Positions 37,264 to 48,217 are shown, numbered from the stretch's first letter. The stretch is DNA of 64,000 nucleotides from Flavobacterium sp. (GCA_018401995.1 JAGYJR010000002.1:62001-126000), one strand, 5' to 3'. Program-made: numbers and translations. Notes: generated by a model not told the origin, from the sequence alone.

Positions 37264-40125
37264 CTAATGCGCTTCCAACCAATTCTGTCCTTCGCCCAAT
37301 TCCACTACTAACGGAACAGTTAATTGAAACGCATTTTCCATTTCTTGTTGGATTAACGGTTTGATGGTTTCTAATTCCGAGTTGTGCACGTCAAATACCA
37401 ATTCATCATGGACTTGTAATAGCATTTTGGATTGCCATTTTTCTTGAACTAACTTCTTATGAATGTTAATCATCGCAATTTTGATAATATCGGCCGCACT
37501 TCCTTGAATAGGAGCATTTACTGCATTTCGTTCGGCACCACCACGAACTACGGCATTAGCAGAATTAATGTCTTTCAAATAACGGCGTCTTCCTAAAACC
37601 GTTTCTACATAACCGTTTTCTCTAGCAAAATCAATTTGTTCTTGAATGTAAGCTTTCAATCGTGGATAGGTTTTGTAATACGCATCAATTAAGGCGGCAC
37701 TTTCGCTTCTACTTAAATTGGTTTGGTTACTCAATCCAAAAGCGGAAACACCATAGATAATTCCAAAATTTACGGTTTTGGCATGACTACGTTGTTCTTT
37801 GGTAACTTCTTCCAATGCTACATTGAATACTTTAGCAGCCGTACTTCTGTGAATGTCTTCGCCGTTTTGGAAGGCTTTAATCATGTTTTCTTCACCTGAT
37901 AATGCAGCAATAATTCGCAATTCAATTTGGGAATAATCGGCTGCTAATAAGGTGTAATTTTCATCGCGAGCAATGAACGCTTTTCTGATTTGTCTTCCTC
38001 TTTCGGTTCTGATAGGAATGTTTTGTAAGTTGGGATTATTGGAACTTAATCTACCCGTTGCGGCAACCGTTTGCATATAATCGGTGTGCACTCTTCCTGT
38101 TTTGGCATCGACTTGGTTGGGTAAAGCGTCAATATAGGTGCTTTGTAATTTTACCATTTGGCGCCATTCTAAAATATAGCGCACTATTTCATGTTCGTTT
38201 GCCAAATAACTCAAGATTTCTTCGCCAGTTGCGTATTGACCAGTTTTGGTTTTCTTCTGTTTTGCTCCACCAATTTTTAATTTATCGAATAAAATATCGC
38301 CCAATTGTTTTGGAGAAGCCAAATTGAATTTTTCGCCAGCAATTTCATAAATCTTTTGTTCGAAATTTTCAATTTCTTTTTGCATGTCAACCGACATATT
38401 TCGGAGGAAATTCACATCTAAGTTGATGCCTTCCGCTTCCATATCCGCTAAAACTTGTACCAATGGAATTTCGATTTCGTCAAAGAGTTTTTTGGTGCCC
38501 ACTTTTTCTAAAATCGGTTGGAAATGTTGCTTTAATTGGAAGGTAATATCAGCATCTTCAACTGCGTATTCTTTGATATTTTCCAATGGAACATCGCGCA
38601 TGGAAAGTTGGTTTTTCCCTTTTTTACCAATTAAAGTTTCAATTGATTTTGGCGAATAATTCAAATAAGTTTCTGATAACACATCCATATTGTGGCGCAT
38701 ATCAGGATTGATTAAATAGTGAGCAATCATGGTGTCAAACAGTTTTCCTTTGACTTGAATGCCATAATTTGCCAATATTTTTAAATCGTATTTTAAGTTT
38801 TGACCAATTTTCTCAATGCTTTCATTTTCAAAAAACGGTCTGAATTTTTCGATTAAGTGTTGTGCTTCTTCCTGATTTTCTGGAAATGGAATATAAAAAC
38901 CTTTCCCTTTTTCGTAGGAAATTGCCAAACCAACCAGTTCTGCATTCAAAGCGTCTAAACCAGTAGTTTCGGTATCAAAACACACTGAATTTTGCTTTTC
39001 TAAATTCTGAAGTACTAATTTAATTCCCATTTCACCTTGTACTATTTGGTAGAAATGTTCCGTGTTTTCCAAAGATGCATAACCAGATGCATTACTTCCA
39101 ATGGTTTCTTCATCATGAAAACCGAATAAATCAAATTGGTCTTCATTGGATTTTTTTGGAGCGGCTTTTTTTGCTGGCATTGGCGTTCCAGAATCACTGG
39201 TTCCGTTGCCGTTGGTGTCAATTTCGTCGTATTCTTTTCCGCTGCCAAACCATTTATCGAATTGCGCTTTCATTTGACGGAATTCCAATTCTTGGAAAAT
39301 AGCATCAGTTTTTTCTACATCGGGTTTTGACAGTTCAAAATCGGTAGCATCAAAAGTAACCGGACAATCGAGTAGGATAGTAGCTAGTTTTTTGGAAAGG
39401 ATTCCTTTTTCTTTATTGGCTTCAATGTTTTCTTTCATTTTGCCTTTGAGTTGGTGCGTATTGGCCAATAAATTTTCGATAGAACCGTATTCGGCTAAGA
39501 ATTTTTTGGCAGTTTTTTCGCCCACACCAGGTAATCCAGGAATGTTATCAACGGCATCGCCCATCATGGCAAGAAAGTCAATCACCTGAAGCGGGTGTTC
39601 AATTTCAAATTTTTGTTGGACTTCAGGAATCCCCCAAATTTCGATATCGTTCCCCATTCGCGCAGGTCTATACATGAAGATGTTTTCGGAAACCAATTGG
39701 GCAAAATCTTTATCTGGCGTAACCATGAACACTTGAAAACCTTCTTTTTCGGCTTGTTTGGCTAAAGTTCCAATTAAGTCATCTGCCTCATAACCCGCTT
39801 TTTCCATAATGGGAATTTGCATGGCTTTTAGAATTTCTTGGATATAAGGAACGGCAATTTTGATGGCTTCTGGTGTTTCGTCACGGTTAGCTTTGTATTC
39901 TTGGAACATTTCCAAACGGTAATCGCTTCCGCCTTTATCGAAAGCTACGGCTAAATGATCGGGTTTTTCGCGTTTGATTACATCCATAAGTGAATTCATG
40001 AATCCCATGATGGCCGAAGTGTCCATTCCTTTGGAATTAATTCTTGGATTTTTGATAAAAGCGTAATATCCTCTAAAGATTAGCGCATAGGCATCGAGTA
40101 AAAAAAGGCGTTTTTGTGACGACAT
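37264..40125 (-). CDS. polA: DNA polymerase I
   Basis: 5' nuclease, 3'-5' exonuclease (CFDTETTGLDAL) and PolA domain (AADYSQIELRI, VHDELVFDV). Confidence 0.98.
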   Translation of the reverse strand: MSSQKRLFLLDAYALIFRGYYAFIKNPRINSKGMDTSAIMGFMNSLMDVIKREKPDHLAVAFDKGGSDYRLEMFQEYKANRDETPEAIKIAVPYIQEILKAMQIPIMEKAGYEADDLIGTLAKQAEKEGFQVFMVTPDKDFAQLVSENIFMYRPARMGNDIEIWGIPEVQQKFEIEHPLQVIDFLAMMGDAVDNIPGLPGVGEKTAKKFLAEYGSIENLLANTHQLKGKMKENIEANKEKGILSKKLATILLDCPVTFDATDFELSKPDVEKTDAIFQELEFRQMKAQFDKWFGSGKEYDEIDTNGNGTSDSGTPMPAKKAAPKKSNEDQFDLFGFHDEETIGSNASGYASLENTEHFYQIVQGEMGIKLVLQNLEKQNSVCFDTETTGLDALNAELVGLAISYEKGKGFYIPFPENQEEAQHLIEKFRPFFENESIEKIGQNLKYDLKILANYGIQVKGKLFDTMIAHYLINPDMRHNMDVLSETYLNYSPKSIETLIGKKGKNQLSMRDVPLENIKEYAVEDADITFQLKQHFQPILEKVGTKKLFDEIEIPLVQVLADMEAEGINLDVNFLRNMSVDMQKEIENFEQKIYEIAGEKFNLASPKQLGDILFDKLKIGGAKQKKTKTGQYATGEEILSYLANEHEIVRYILEWRQMVKLQSTYIDALPNQVDAKTGRVHTDYMQTVAATGRLSSNNPNLQNIPIRTERGRQIRKAFIARDENYTLLAADYSQIELRIIAALSGEENMIKAFQNGEDIHRSTAAKVFNVALEEVTKEQRSHAKTVNFGIIYGVSAFGLSNQTNLSRSESAALIDAYYKTYPRLKAYIQEQIDFARENGYVETVLGRRRYLKDINSANAVVRGGAERNAVNAPIQGSAADIIKIAMINIHKKLVQEKWQSKMLLQVHDELVFDVHNSELETIKPLIQQEMENAFQLTVPLVVELGEGQNWLEAH

Positions 40126-40197
40126 ATAATAAGGTATTTCAATTCAATTTTCAAAGTTACGAATATAGTATAAAAGTTGGGAAGGATATTAAACTTT

Positions 40198-40250
40198 AGT
40201 TTCGTAAATCAAAAACACAGTTTCATAAACTGAAAATGTATTTTCATAAA
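40198..40250 (+). promoter_or_regulatory. Three tandem TTCRTAAA boxes with 21-bp period, candidate LytTR-binding array
   Basis: TTCGTAAA 40201, TTCATAAA 40222, TTCATAAA 40243; preceding bases AGT/AGT/ATT. Confidence 0.65.
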
Positions 40251-40304
40251 ATTGAAAAATTTAGTATTGAATAATGAATTAATATTGTTATCCCAAATAG
40301 TATA

Positions 40305-40403
40305 ATGATGAAAAACTACACCATTTCTTTAAGACTATTAGTTGTATTTGTAATTGCAACAATTGCATTAAATCTTCTTTTTTTAGTAAGTTTGTATAAA
40401 TAA
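40305..40403 (+). CDS. Putative 32-aa single-TM mini-protein
   Basis: MMKNYTISLRLLVVFVIATIALNLLFLVSLYK*; between the tandem boxes and the kinase; absent from ORF track. Confidence 0.45.
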   Translation: MMKNYTISLRLLVVFVIATIALNLLFLVSLYK

Positions 40404-40443
40404 GTTTTAATTTTACTTACAAACGCATAAATCTTATTTCTTT

Positions 40444-43392
40444 GTGAGATGTAATAACGGGATACAATTTTTGTTTTCAAGATTTTTACTTTCCGTTGTG
40501 ATGGTTTTTTTCTTTTGGAGTTCATTTGTAGTCGCTCAAACCCCTTTCTATCGTAAAATTTCTTTTCTTGAAGGTTTGCCTACACAAGTAATTTATGATA
40601 GTTATGTAGCAAAAAATGGCATGCTTTACTTGGGAACCGACAAAGGTTTGATTGCTTTTGATGGTATCCGATTTAAGGAATTTCCTTTTAATGAAAATTT
40701 AGGTTTAGCCGTAAATAGTATTCAGGAAGACAATAATGGCGTAATTTGGTGTAAGAATTTTGCTAATCAGGTTTTTTTTCTGAAAGACAATATCTTACAA
40801 TTGCATCAATCTGCACATAAGATTTTATCGCAAGATTTGAATAACTTGGTTGATTTTTTGGTAGTTGATGATAAACTTTGGTTGTTAACCGAAAAGAAAT
40901 TGTTGTTGGTACGAAAAGATAAAAACCCAAAAATTATTCATCAATTTAAAGCCTACAATCAAGAAAATGCCTTTACCGCAATAACCTATGATTCAAGAAT
41001 TAAAAAAATTTATATAGCATCAATTGAACATTTCTTTGTTTTGCATTCTAATGGAATTTTAGAACAATTTCCAACGCAATCTGGACAAAAGGAATTAACC
41101 ATCTACAATGGTGAGGTATACTATAATATTAAAGGCAGAAAAAATGAAATTTGGGATAAAAACGGAAACCGTATAGAGACCATTTTACCCGATAAGAATA
41201 CCTATTTTATTAATACTAGTGTAGCTAATAACGATTTTTGGCTTTGTACTTCTGATGGATTGTACGAGTTAAACGTGACTCAGAGAAAAACTGGTGATGG
41301 ATTTTTAAGAGGAAAAAAAATTACGGATGTAGTTTCAGACAAAGAACGGAATATTTGGGTTAGCACACTCGATGAAGGTTTGTATTTTATACCCAATAAG
41401 AACTTTTTAAAATTAGATGTTGCTTTACAAACCAGTAAAACCCAGCTTAACTTTAATTCTGTTGCAACTTCTCAAAACGGACATCTTTTTGTAGGCACCA
41501 GTAATGGAAAAATTATTGAGTTCAACACCAAGCAAGAACAAGTATTTGTTTACGATTCTAAAACTGATATGGAGGTTGAATACATTTATTTGTATGAAAA
41601 TAAAATTATTTCCTCAATTGGTATTTTTAATTTAGGGCAGTCAAATCCAGTTATTGGTGGTTATTTTGGAAAAAATATTACAGAAGATGCTTCTGATAAT
41701 TTTGTGATTGCTTCCTACAATTTGGCTGGATTACTTCCAAAACAATTAAAAGGAGAACCATCAGTTTCTAATCATTTTAAAGCCAAAGAAATCATCAATT
41801 TTAATAATGGAGATTTTTCAATTTATCCTTTTCGTTTCAAAAGAGCACGTTCTGTTTTTTATTGCGATAAAAAAGATTTGTATTATGTAGGTTACAGCGA
41901 CGGTTTGTATGTTTACGATACTAAGCAACAAATCATTGAAATTAAAACAAAAGAAGGAAAACCCATTGTGGCTTCTAGAATAATTTCTGACGGGAAAGGA
42001 GCTATTTGGGTAGCATCCACACAACAAGGAATTTTAAAAATACAAAATAATAAAGTTGTACAAGCAATTGCTAAAGAAAACGGACTTTCTAGTAATCATT
42101 GCAAGCGTATTCAATTAGATAGTAATGGACTTTGGGTGGTGACGGATAATGGTTTGGATTTTATTGATTTTAAATCGATGAAACCAAGAAATGTTGGTTT
42201 AAATCTTGGGTTAAAAGGGATCAACATCAATGATTTTTCAATTACCAATGATCAAGTTTTTTTAGCAACAAATGAAGGTGTTTTGTATAGCGATAAACAA
42301 ATTTTTCAAGATGAAGTAGTGCCGAATTTTGTACTTTCTAAAATACAATCGAAAAATCAATGGTTTGCAGATGGCGCTGCATTTGACTTCCAAAAAAACA
42401 CAGTCGAATTTCAATTTCAAACCATTCACTACAAAAGCTTAGGAAATTACAATTACGAATACCGTTTGAAAGAATTGGATACCAATTGGACAACCCAAAA
42501 TGCGTTAGCCACAAAAGTAAGTTTTCTAGCATTAAATCCCGGAAATTATACTTTTGAAGCTAGAGTACGAACATCTGATGTAGTAACTCCGATACAATCG
42601 AGAACTTTTATAATCAAGAAGCCTTTTTGGATGACGTATTGGTTTGGAACTTTAATGGCATTTTTGTTTATTGGAATAGTATTCTTAGTTTTTAAATGGG
42701 CAACAAATCGAGCTAGGAATAAGCAGTTAATTAAAGAACAATTAGCACTTTCTCAACTTACAGCACTTCGAACGCAAATGAATCCGCATTTTATGTTTAA
42801 TGTTTTGAATGCAGTGCAAGGTTTGATTTATTCTAACCAAAAATCGAGAGCCAATGAATATTTAGGAGCCTTCTCAGATTTAATGCGAAAAACACTCGAT
42901 GTTTCTGATAAAAGAAGTATTTCTATTTACGAGGAATTAGAAACCATTCAGCTTTATATTGAATTAGAAAAAGCTAGATTTGATGGTGATGATTTTGAAT
43001 TTTTATTAGAAGTTCCAAATCAGTTAGATTTGCATCTTTATGAAATTCCATCGTTAATTGTACAACCGTTTGTTGAAAATGCCATCAAACACGGATTGAT
43101 GCACAAAACAGGAAAAAAAACACTGAATTTGTCCATCAAAAAAGAAAATGAAAATTATTGGAAATTTGAAATAAAAGACAATGGTATTGGAAGAGAACAA
43201 TCGGGAAAAATTAATGCTAACATGAAAAAACACCAATCGTTTGCCACAAAAGCAACTTCTAACAGAATTGCATTAATAAATAAATTATCACCTTTACCAA
43301 TAACTTTACAAATTAATGATTTAGTTAAAGAAGAGATGGTTTTGGGAACTCAAGTAATTTTACAAATCCCAATAAAAGAAGCAACGCTATGA
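40444..43392 (+). CDS. Propeller-sensor LytS-type histidine kinase
   Basis: Signal peptide, two-component-regulator propeller repeats, Y_Y_Y domain, TM, QMNPHFMFNVLNAVQGLI His_kinase motif; GTG start. Confidence 0.92.
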   Translation: MRCNNGIQFLFSRFLLSVVMVFFFWSSFVVAQTPFYRKISFLEGLPTQVIYDSYVAKNGMLYLGTDKGLIAFDGIRFKEFPFNENLGLAVNSIQEDNNGVIWCKNFANQVFFLKDNILQLHQSAHKILSQDLNNLVDFLVVDDKLWLLTEKKLLLVRKDKNPKIIHQFKAYNQENAFTAITYDSRIKKIYIASIEHFFVLHSNGILEQFPTQSGQKELTIYNGEVYYNIKGRKNEIWDKNGNRIETILPDKNTYFINTSVANNDFWLCTSDGLYELNVTQRKTGDGFLRGKKITDVVSDKERNIWVSTLDEGLYFIPNKNFLKLDVALQTSKTQLNFNSVATSQNGHLFVGTSNGKIIEFNTKQEQVFVYDSKTDMEVEYIYLYENKIISSIGIFNLGQSNPVIGGYFGKNITEDASDNFVIASYNLAGLLPKQLKGEPSVSNHFKAKEIINFNNGDFSIYPFRFKRARSVFYCDKKDLYYVGYSDGLYVYDTKQQIIEIKTKEGKPIVASRIISDGKGAIWVASTQQGILKIQNNKVVQAIAKENGLSSNHCKRIQLDSNGLWVVTDNGLDFIDFKSMKPRNVGLNLGLKGININDFSITNDQVFLATNEGVLYSDKQIFQDEVVPNFVLSKIQSKNQWFADGAAFDFQKNTVEFQFQTIHYKSLGNYNYEYRLKELDTNWTTQNALATKVSFLALNPGNYTFEARVRTSDVVTPIQSRTFIIKKPFWMTYWFGTLMAFLFIGIVFLVFKWATNRARNKQLIKEQLALSQLTALRTQMNPHFMFNVLNAVQGLIYSNQKSRANEYLGAFSDLMRKTLDVSDKRSISIYEELETIQLYIELEKARFDGDDFEFLLEVPNQLDLHLYEIPSLIVQPFVENAIKHGLMHKTGKKTLNLSIKKENENYWKFEIKDNGIGREQSGKINANMKKHQSFATKATSNRIALINKLSPLPITLQINDLVKEEMVLGTQVILQIPIKEATL

Positions 43393-44120
43393 ATGTACTA
43401 CTAGTTGATGATGAATTAAATGCGCGTTTGGCATTACGTGGAATTTTAGAAGAAAATTTTCCCGAAATTACTATTTTGGACGAATGTAAAGATGTTCCTG
43501 AAGCGGTGAAAAGTATTCATAAACATCAGCCTGATTTGGTTTTTTTAGACATTTCAATGCCGGGTTATTCAGGATTGGAGTTGTTGCAGTTTTTTGGAGA
43601 TTCCATAACTTTTAAAATTGTTTTTGTAACCGCTTACAGCGAGTATGCTATTAATGCATTCGAACTTTCGGCTGTGGATTACATTTTAAAACCAGTCAAG
43701 ATTGATGCTTTGGAACGCGCCATAAAAAAAGCAAAAGAATCTGTAAACACTTTAGAAATTTTAAAAGAAAATTTAGCTAATAACCAACCACAGAAATTGG
43801 CATTGCAAACCGGTGATGGCATTACGTTTTTAAATTTGGAAGAAATTTTATACTTGAAAGCTGATGGTTCGTACACGCATTTTATAACTACTTCCAATAA
43901 AAGAATTACTGTTTCCAAACGTCTATCTGAGTATGAAAGGTTAGAGCAACTGGGCAGTTTTCTTCGCATTCATCGCAGTCATTTAATTAATTACAATTGC
44001 ATTCAGAAGTTTTTAAAACAAGACGGCGGAACCGTAGTAATGGAAAATGGCGATATGCTTTCTATTTCAAACGAAAAAAAACAAGCCCTAATGGACTTGT
44101 TTTCAAAGAGTAGAATGTGA
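43389..44120 (+). CDS. LytTR-family response regulator
   Basis: LVDDELNARLALRGIL, LDISMPGYSG, VDYILKPVK plus LytTR (LKADGSYTHFITTSNKRITVSKRLSEYE...RIHRSHLIN). Confidence 0.96.
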   Translation: MNVLLVDDELNARLALRGILEENFPEITILDECKDVPEAVKSIHKHQPDLVFLDISMPGYSGLELLQFFGDSITFKIVFVTAYSEYAINAFELSAVDYILKPVKIDALERAIKKAKESVNTLEILKENLANNQPQKLALQTGDGITFLNLEEILYLKADGSYTHFITTSNKRITVSKRLSEYERLEQLGSFLRIHRSHLINYNCIQKFLKQDGGTVVMENGDMLSISNEKKQALMDLFSKSRM

Positions 44121-44126
44121 ATTGTT

Positions 44127-44441
44127 TTACATTACGCTAGACAATTTCACAGTTTGTCCGCAATGATTGTCTTGGATTTTAAAAATAGCTTTTCCTTTTT
44201 TGCCATTTTCTGCCCAAGAAACCTCTTTGCCCACTTTACAAGAAATGCTGGTTTTACCTCCTTTGTTTAGGCTTACAATGCCGCTTCCAGTGTGGATAGT
44301 AACTTTGTCTTTAGTGTCATTGATGAGTGTAAAACTATTACTAATCACTATTTTTTCCACTTTAGGTTCTGAAATTGTGGTTTGATTGGTAAAGCTTGAA
44401 AGTACCAATCCAATACTAAGTAATACAATAATTTTTTTCAT
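44127..44441 (-). CDS. Hypothetical secreted protein
   Basis: Signal peptide MKKIIVLLSIGLVLSSFTNQ. Confidence 0.65.
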   Translation of the reverse strand: MKKIIVLLSIGLVLSSFTNQTTISEPKVEKIVISNSFTLINDTKDKVTIHTGSGIVSLNKGGKTSISCKVGKEVSWAENGKKGKAIFKIQDNHCGQTVKLSSVM

Positions 44442-44453
44442 TTATTTATAGTT

Positions 44454-45587
44454 TTATTTCGCTAATTTACTTTTAAAAGCTGCTGCCTTTTCACAAGGTA
44501 AATAACCACCAGGCATTCCTATGTAAGAAACGGGTCCGGTTACTTTTCCTTCTGGATTGTACTTTCCATTTTCGAAGATTTCTACATAATACATTAAATC
44601 GGCTTTGCATTGTCCTTGTGGATTTTTTCTAACAATTACTACATGTAATTCTCTGTGTGATTCTACTTGTTGTCCATTTGGTAAATATTTCTTTTTGTTC
44701 ACCCATTCATTTCCATGTACATACATATATTCGGCTGTCCATCCTTTGTTGATAGGATCATATTTTTCTTTATACGTTTTTAAGGCTCTATCTTGAATGA
44801 ATTTAGTGTTTAATTTACCCATTGAAGGCATTTCGTTATTGGCATTTTTCTTTGATTCTACGTGACTATAAATTGCACTCACACCTGCCATGTGAGCTTG
44901 AATTTTTTCTTTCACTAATTGTTCTTTATCTAAGTTATTTGTCCAATTTTTCAATTCTTCTTTATTCTTAACAAAAAAACGTCCGCCTTCAATAATATAT
45001 TTGAAATCATAATCATCACTTTTTGCAGCAGCATTTTTACCTATAAAATTCATACTTGCATTGTTTGGAACCATTAACAAAACCCCATCTTCAATTTGAA
45101 AAATAGGTGGCGTATCTGAACCGGGATTATAAAGTGATTTGGTTTCAATAATATGTTGCGCATGGGCATAGCCATCAATATGATCATAGCCTTTCCAAGA
45201 GCTGCTGTTACTTTCTGCAATTTCAAAATTAAATTTTAAACAAGCGGGAAGGTCTTCTGCTCCTTTATCTTTACTCTTTTCACTACAAATATCTAGTTCA
45301 AATTTAGCTTTAACTACGCCTTGAGATTGTTGGTTGTAATAAATACCACTTATTCCAAATTCATCCGACTTAAATTCATTTGAAATTAAATTATCACCAA
45401 TAAGTTTGCTTCCGCCTTTACTTATACCTTTACCTGTATTAGATTGTGTATTGGTGTTTTCCTTGTCAATTATTTTTTCCTTTGCAGCATCTTTAAGTTT
45501 TTTTAGTAATTGTGCGTTAGAAAATTGAATATTTCCTAACAGAAAACAAACCATTAATAGGTAAGTTGTTGCATTAATTTTTCTCAT
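44454..45587 (-). CDS. Hypothetical secreted protein
   Basis: Signal peptide ending SNAQ; 377 aa ORF. Confidence 0.7.
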   Translation of the reverse strand: MRKINATTYLLMVCFLLGNIQFSNAQLLKKLKDAAKEKIIDKENTNTQSNTGKGISKGGSKLIGDNLISNEFKSDEFGISGIYYNQQSQGVVKAKFELDICSEKSKDKGAEDLPACLKFNFEIAESNSSSWKGYDHIDGYAHAQHIIETKSLYNPGSDTPPIFQIEDGVLLMVPNNASMNFIGKNAAAKSDDYDFKYIIEGGRFFVKNKEELKNWTNNLDKEQLVKEKIQAHMAGVSAIYSHVESKKNANNEMPSMGKLNTKFIQDRALKTYKEKYDPINKGWTAEYMYVHGNEWVNKKKYLPNGQQVESHRELHVVIVRKNPQGQCKADLMYYVEIFENGKYNPEGKVTGPVSYIGMPGGYLPCEKAAAFKSKLAK

Positions 45588-45611
45588 AATTTTTTAATTT
45601 TTGTGATTAAT

Positions 45612-46013
45612 TTAAAGTGATTCGAAACCAATTAATTTTAATCCGCGATCGGTTTCTTTGAAATAGAATACGTTGCCTTCGGGTTGGCTAAACTCTTCAA
45701 AAGTGCCAATGGTTAACTGTTTGATGGGTTCGTTGAAAAGCGTGGCATCGTATAAGTCTTCGTATCTAGTTTTTTTTATTACTTCTATTGCTTCTTGACT
45801 TTGGAATAAATACATGTAATCTTCTCCCAATTGACCTTCAATTTCAATAAAAGCATTCCAATCGAATTCCGTTTTGTTTACCACTGCATCTTGGAATAAT
45901 GACCAATCTTTTTCAAACTTGTTTTGGTTTGAAATTTCATTGGATGCTGCTTTTTCATTTTTACAAGACAAAAAAAGCAGACAAAATACGATTAAAAACG
46001 AATATACTTTCAT
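45612..46013 (-). CDS. Hypothetical lipoprotein
   Basis: FLIVFCLLFLSCKNE lipobox. Confidence 0.65.
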   Translation of the reverse strand: MKVYSFLIVFCLLFLSCKNEKAASNEISNQNKFEKDWSLFQDAVVNKTEFDWNAFIEIEGQLGEDYMYLFQSQEAIEVIKKTRYEDLYDATLFNEPIKQLTIGTFEEFSQPEGNVFYFKETDRGLKLIGFESL

Positions 46014-46080
46014 TGGTTCATTAGATTAAAAGCTGGGCTAGCAAATCACTACAACCCAGCTTTAGAAAAAAACTACTACT

Positions 46081-48159
46081 TTATTTTACAATTTTTTTGG
46101 TTATCGAAGTGCCGTTTTCAGTAGTTAATGTTGCTACATAAATCCCTGAAGGCAAATTGCCTAAATTGTTAACAACAAGTTGATTTCCTGAAAACGAATT
46201 TTTATACAGTTGTTTTCCGGTGATGTCGTGAATTAGAACTGTTACATTTTCATAAGAATTTCCTAAATCAAATGTAATTTGAGAGTTGAATGGATTAGGA
46301 TATATTTTTATAAGATCTTCAAGTTTGTGAAAGGTTGTTGAACTTAATGTAGTTGTAGGACAACCAACTGCTTGAGGTGAATTAGCGTTAGTTGTTGAAC
46401 CAATACCCAATTGTCCAAAAGTATTTTGTCCCCATGTAAACAATTCTCCATTTCTGTTGATACCAGCACTCATGTTTTGACCTGCAGCTATTACTGACCA
46501 ATTATTACCAGCTACAACCCAAGATGTTTGTTGCGTGTTATTAGATATTCCCAGTTGTCCTTCAGTGTTTCTTCCTCTAACAAGTAGTTGACCATCAGTA
46601 ATAAATAATGAGTGACTTTCCCCTGCAGCCATTTTATCAATTAAACTTACATTATTTGGGTATGTATAATTAGTAGGAGCATTGGCGTTACTTCCATTGT
46701 TCCCTATTTGTGTCCAATTGTTTAAACCCCAACCCCAACCTAATCCAACATTTTCATTTCTCATAGCTAATGAATGGTAGCTACCACATGCAATTTCTCT
46801 CCACGTTGTAGCATTTGTAACTTGAACAAAAAGCGAAGCATTGTTGATACTACCAATACCTAGTTGACCATTGGCATTAAATCCTGATGCATACAGGCGT
46901 TGATTTTCATTTATGGCAAATGAATGGTATAATCCTGTAGCAATCTTCTTCCACCAATTTGAATTGCCATATTTTACGGGAGTGGTAAAGTTAGTTAAAT
47001 TACTTTGCCCTATTTGCCCTACGTGATTTCTTCCCCAACCAAAAAGTTCGCCATTTTTTATAGCAATAACATGTTCAAATCCCGCAGATACATCGGTCCA
47101 TCCATTGTCTATTCCTACTTGTATTGGGGTTAATTGCGGGGTAGGATTTCCATTTCCCAATTGCCCATATATATTTTCTCCCCAAGCCCAAAGTGTTCCA
47201 TTTTTCTTGATAGCATAACTTGCTTTACCACCTGCAGAAATAACATCCCAATCATTGTCTGTGCCAACTTGAACAGGCGTTGAACTATTTGTTGTGGTTC
47301 CATTACCTAATTGGCCATTATTATTTAAACCCCAAGCCCAAATTGTACCATCATATTTTAAACCTACCATGTGATTATACCCAACTTTTACATCTCTCCA
47401 ACAACCTATTGTTGGTGTTGTAACTGTTGCAATTGGATCTTCTAAATTATACAAGGCGGTAATCTCACTATCTGTTAAAACACGATTGTACACGTACATT
47501 TCGTCAATATTTCCAGGTAGTGATTTACTAGGTTCAATATCGTCTAATGTTGCATTAAATCCGCCACCAATCATCATTTTTGGCGCATATTGATGAATAT
47601 TGTTAATAAATACAGCTTTACTAGCAACTAATTGTCCATTTAGATAGGCTTTTATATAATTTGTTTCTGCATCAAAAACTAATACACAATGACTCCATGG
47701 ACCAGTTGATGAGGTTGTTGAATCATAGTTATAAACATCGAATTTACCATCAGTAGTACTAACGCCGAAATTGAAATAGCCTCGCATAAATAAAGAACCA
47801 TAGAACTCAACACCCGTTCTTAGAGGATTTGCTGATGAAGGTCCATTAGGTAATCTCATCCAATAGCTAACACTTAAACTTTTGTTAGGTAATGAAGAAA
47901 AGTCGTCTGTGGCTAAAGTTCTACCATTAAAAAAAAACTGATAACTCCCTGCTCCTTTAATTTTATCAGTTGTCTGGAGTAAAGGGGCAGTATAAAGTGA
48001 ACCATTACCAAAAACGGATAAATTAAATTGTGTTGCTCCAGGTGCATGATTATTTGCATCTGTATCAAACGGGTAATAAGCCAATAAATCTGCATTCGAA
48101 ACCTGAGCGAAAGAGATTTGGCAAATAAATGCCATAAGTAAAAGTAGTTTTGTCTTCAT
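46081..48159 (-). CDS. Type IX-secreted LamG + RCC1-repeat protein
   Basis: Signal peptide, LamG domain, RCC1 repeats (WAWGLNNNGQLGNGTTT...), T9SS type A sorting domain (IYPNPFNSQITFD...GIYVATLTTENG). Confidence 0.92.
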   Translation of the reverse strand: MKTKLLLLMAFICQISFAQVSNADLLAYYPFDTDANNHAPGATQFNLSVFGNGSLYTAPLLQTTDKIKGAGSYQFFFNGRTLATDDFSSLPNKSLSVSYWMRLPNGPSSANPLRTGVEFYGSLFMRGYFNFGVSTTDGKFDVYNYDSTTSSTGPWSHCVLVFDAETNYIKAYLNGQLVASKAVFINNIHQYAPKMMIGGGFNATLDDIEPSKSLPGNIDEMYVYNRVLTDSEITALYNLEDPIATVTTPTIGCWRDVKVGYNHMVGLKYDGTIWAWGLNNNGQLGNGTTTNSSTPVQVGTDNDWDVISAGGKASYAIKKNGTLWAWGENIYGQLGNGNPTPQLTPIQVGIDNGWTDVSAGFEHVIAIKNGELFGWGRNHVGQIGQSNLTNFTTPVKYGNSNWWKKIATGLYHSFAINENQRLYASGFNANGQLGIGSINNASLFVQVTNATTWREIACGSYHSLAMRNENVGLGWGWGLNNWTQIGNNGSNANAPTNYTYPNNVSLIDKMAAGESHSLFITDGQLLVRGRNTEGQLGISNNTQQTSWVVAGNNWSVIAAGQNMSAGINRNGELFTWGQNTFGQLGIGSTTNANSPQAVGCPTTTLSSTTFHKLEDLIKIYPNPFNSQITFDLGNSYENVTVLIHDITGKQLYKNSFSGNQLVVNNLGNLPSGIYVATLTTENGTSITKKIVK

Positions 48160-48217
48160 AATATTGTATTTTTAATATTGCGAAATTCAATCATTTTCGG
48201 GGCTTATTTTAAGTAAC

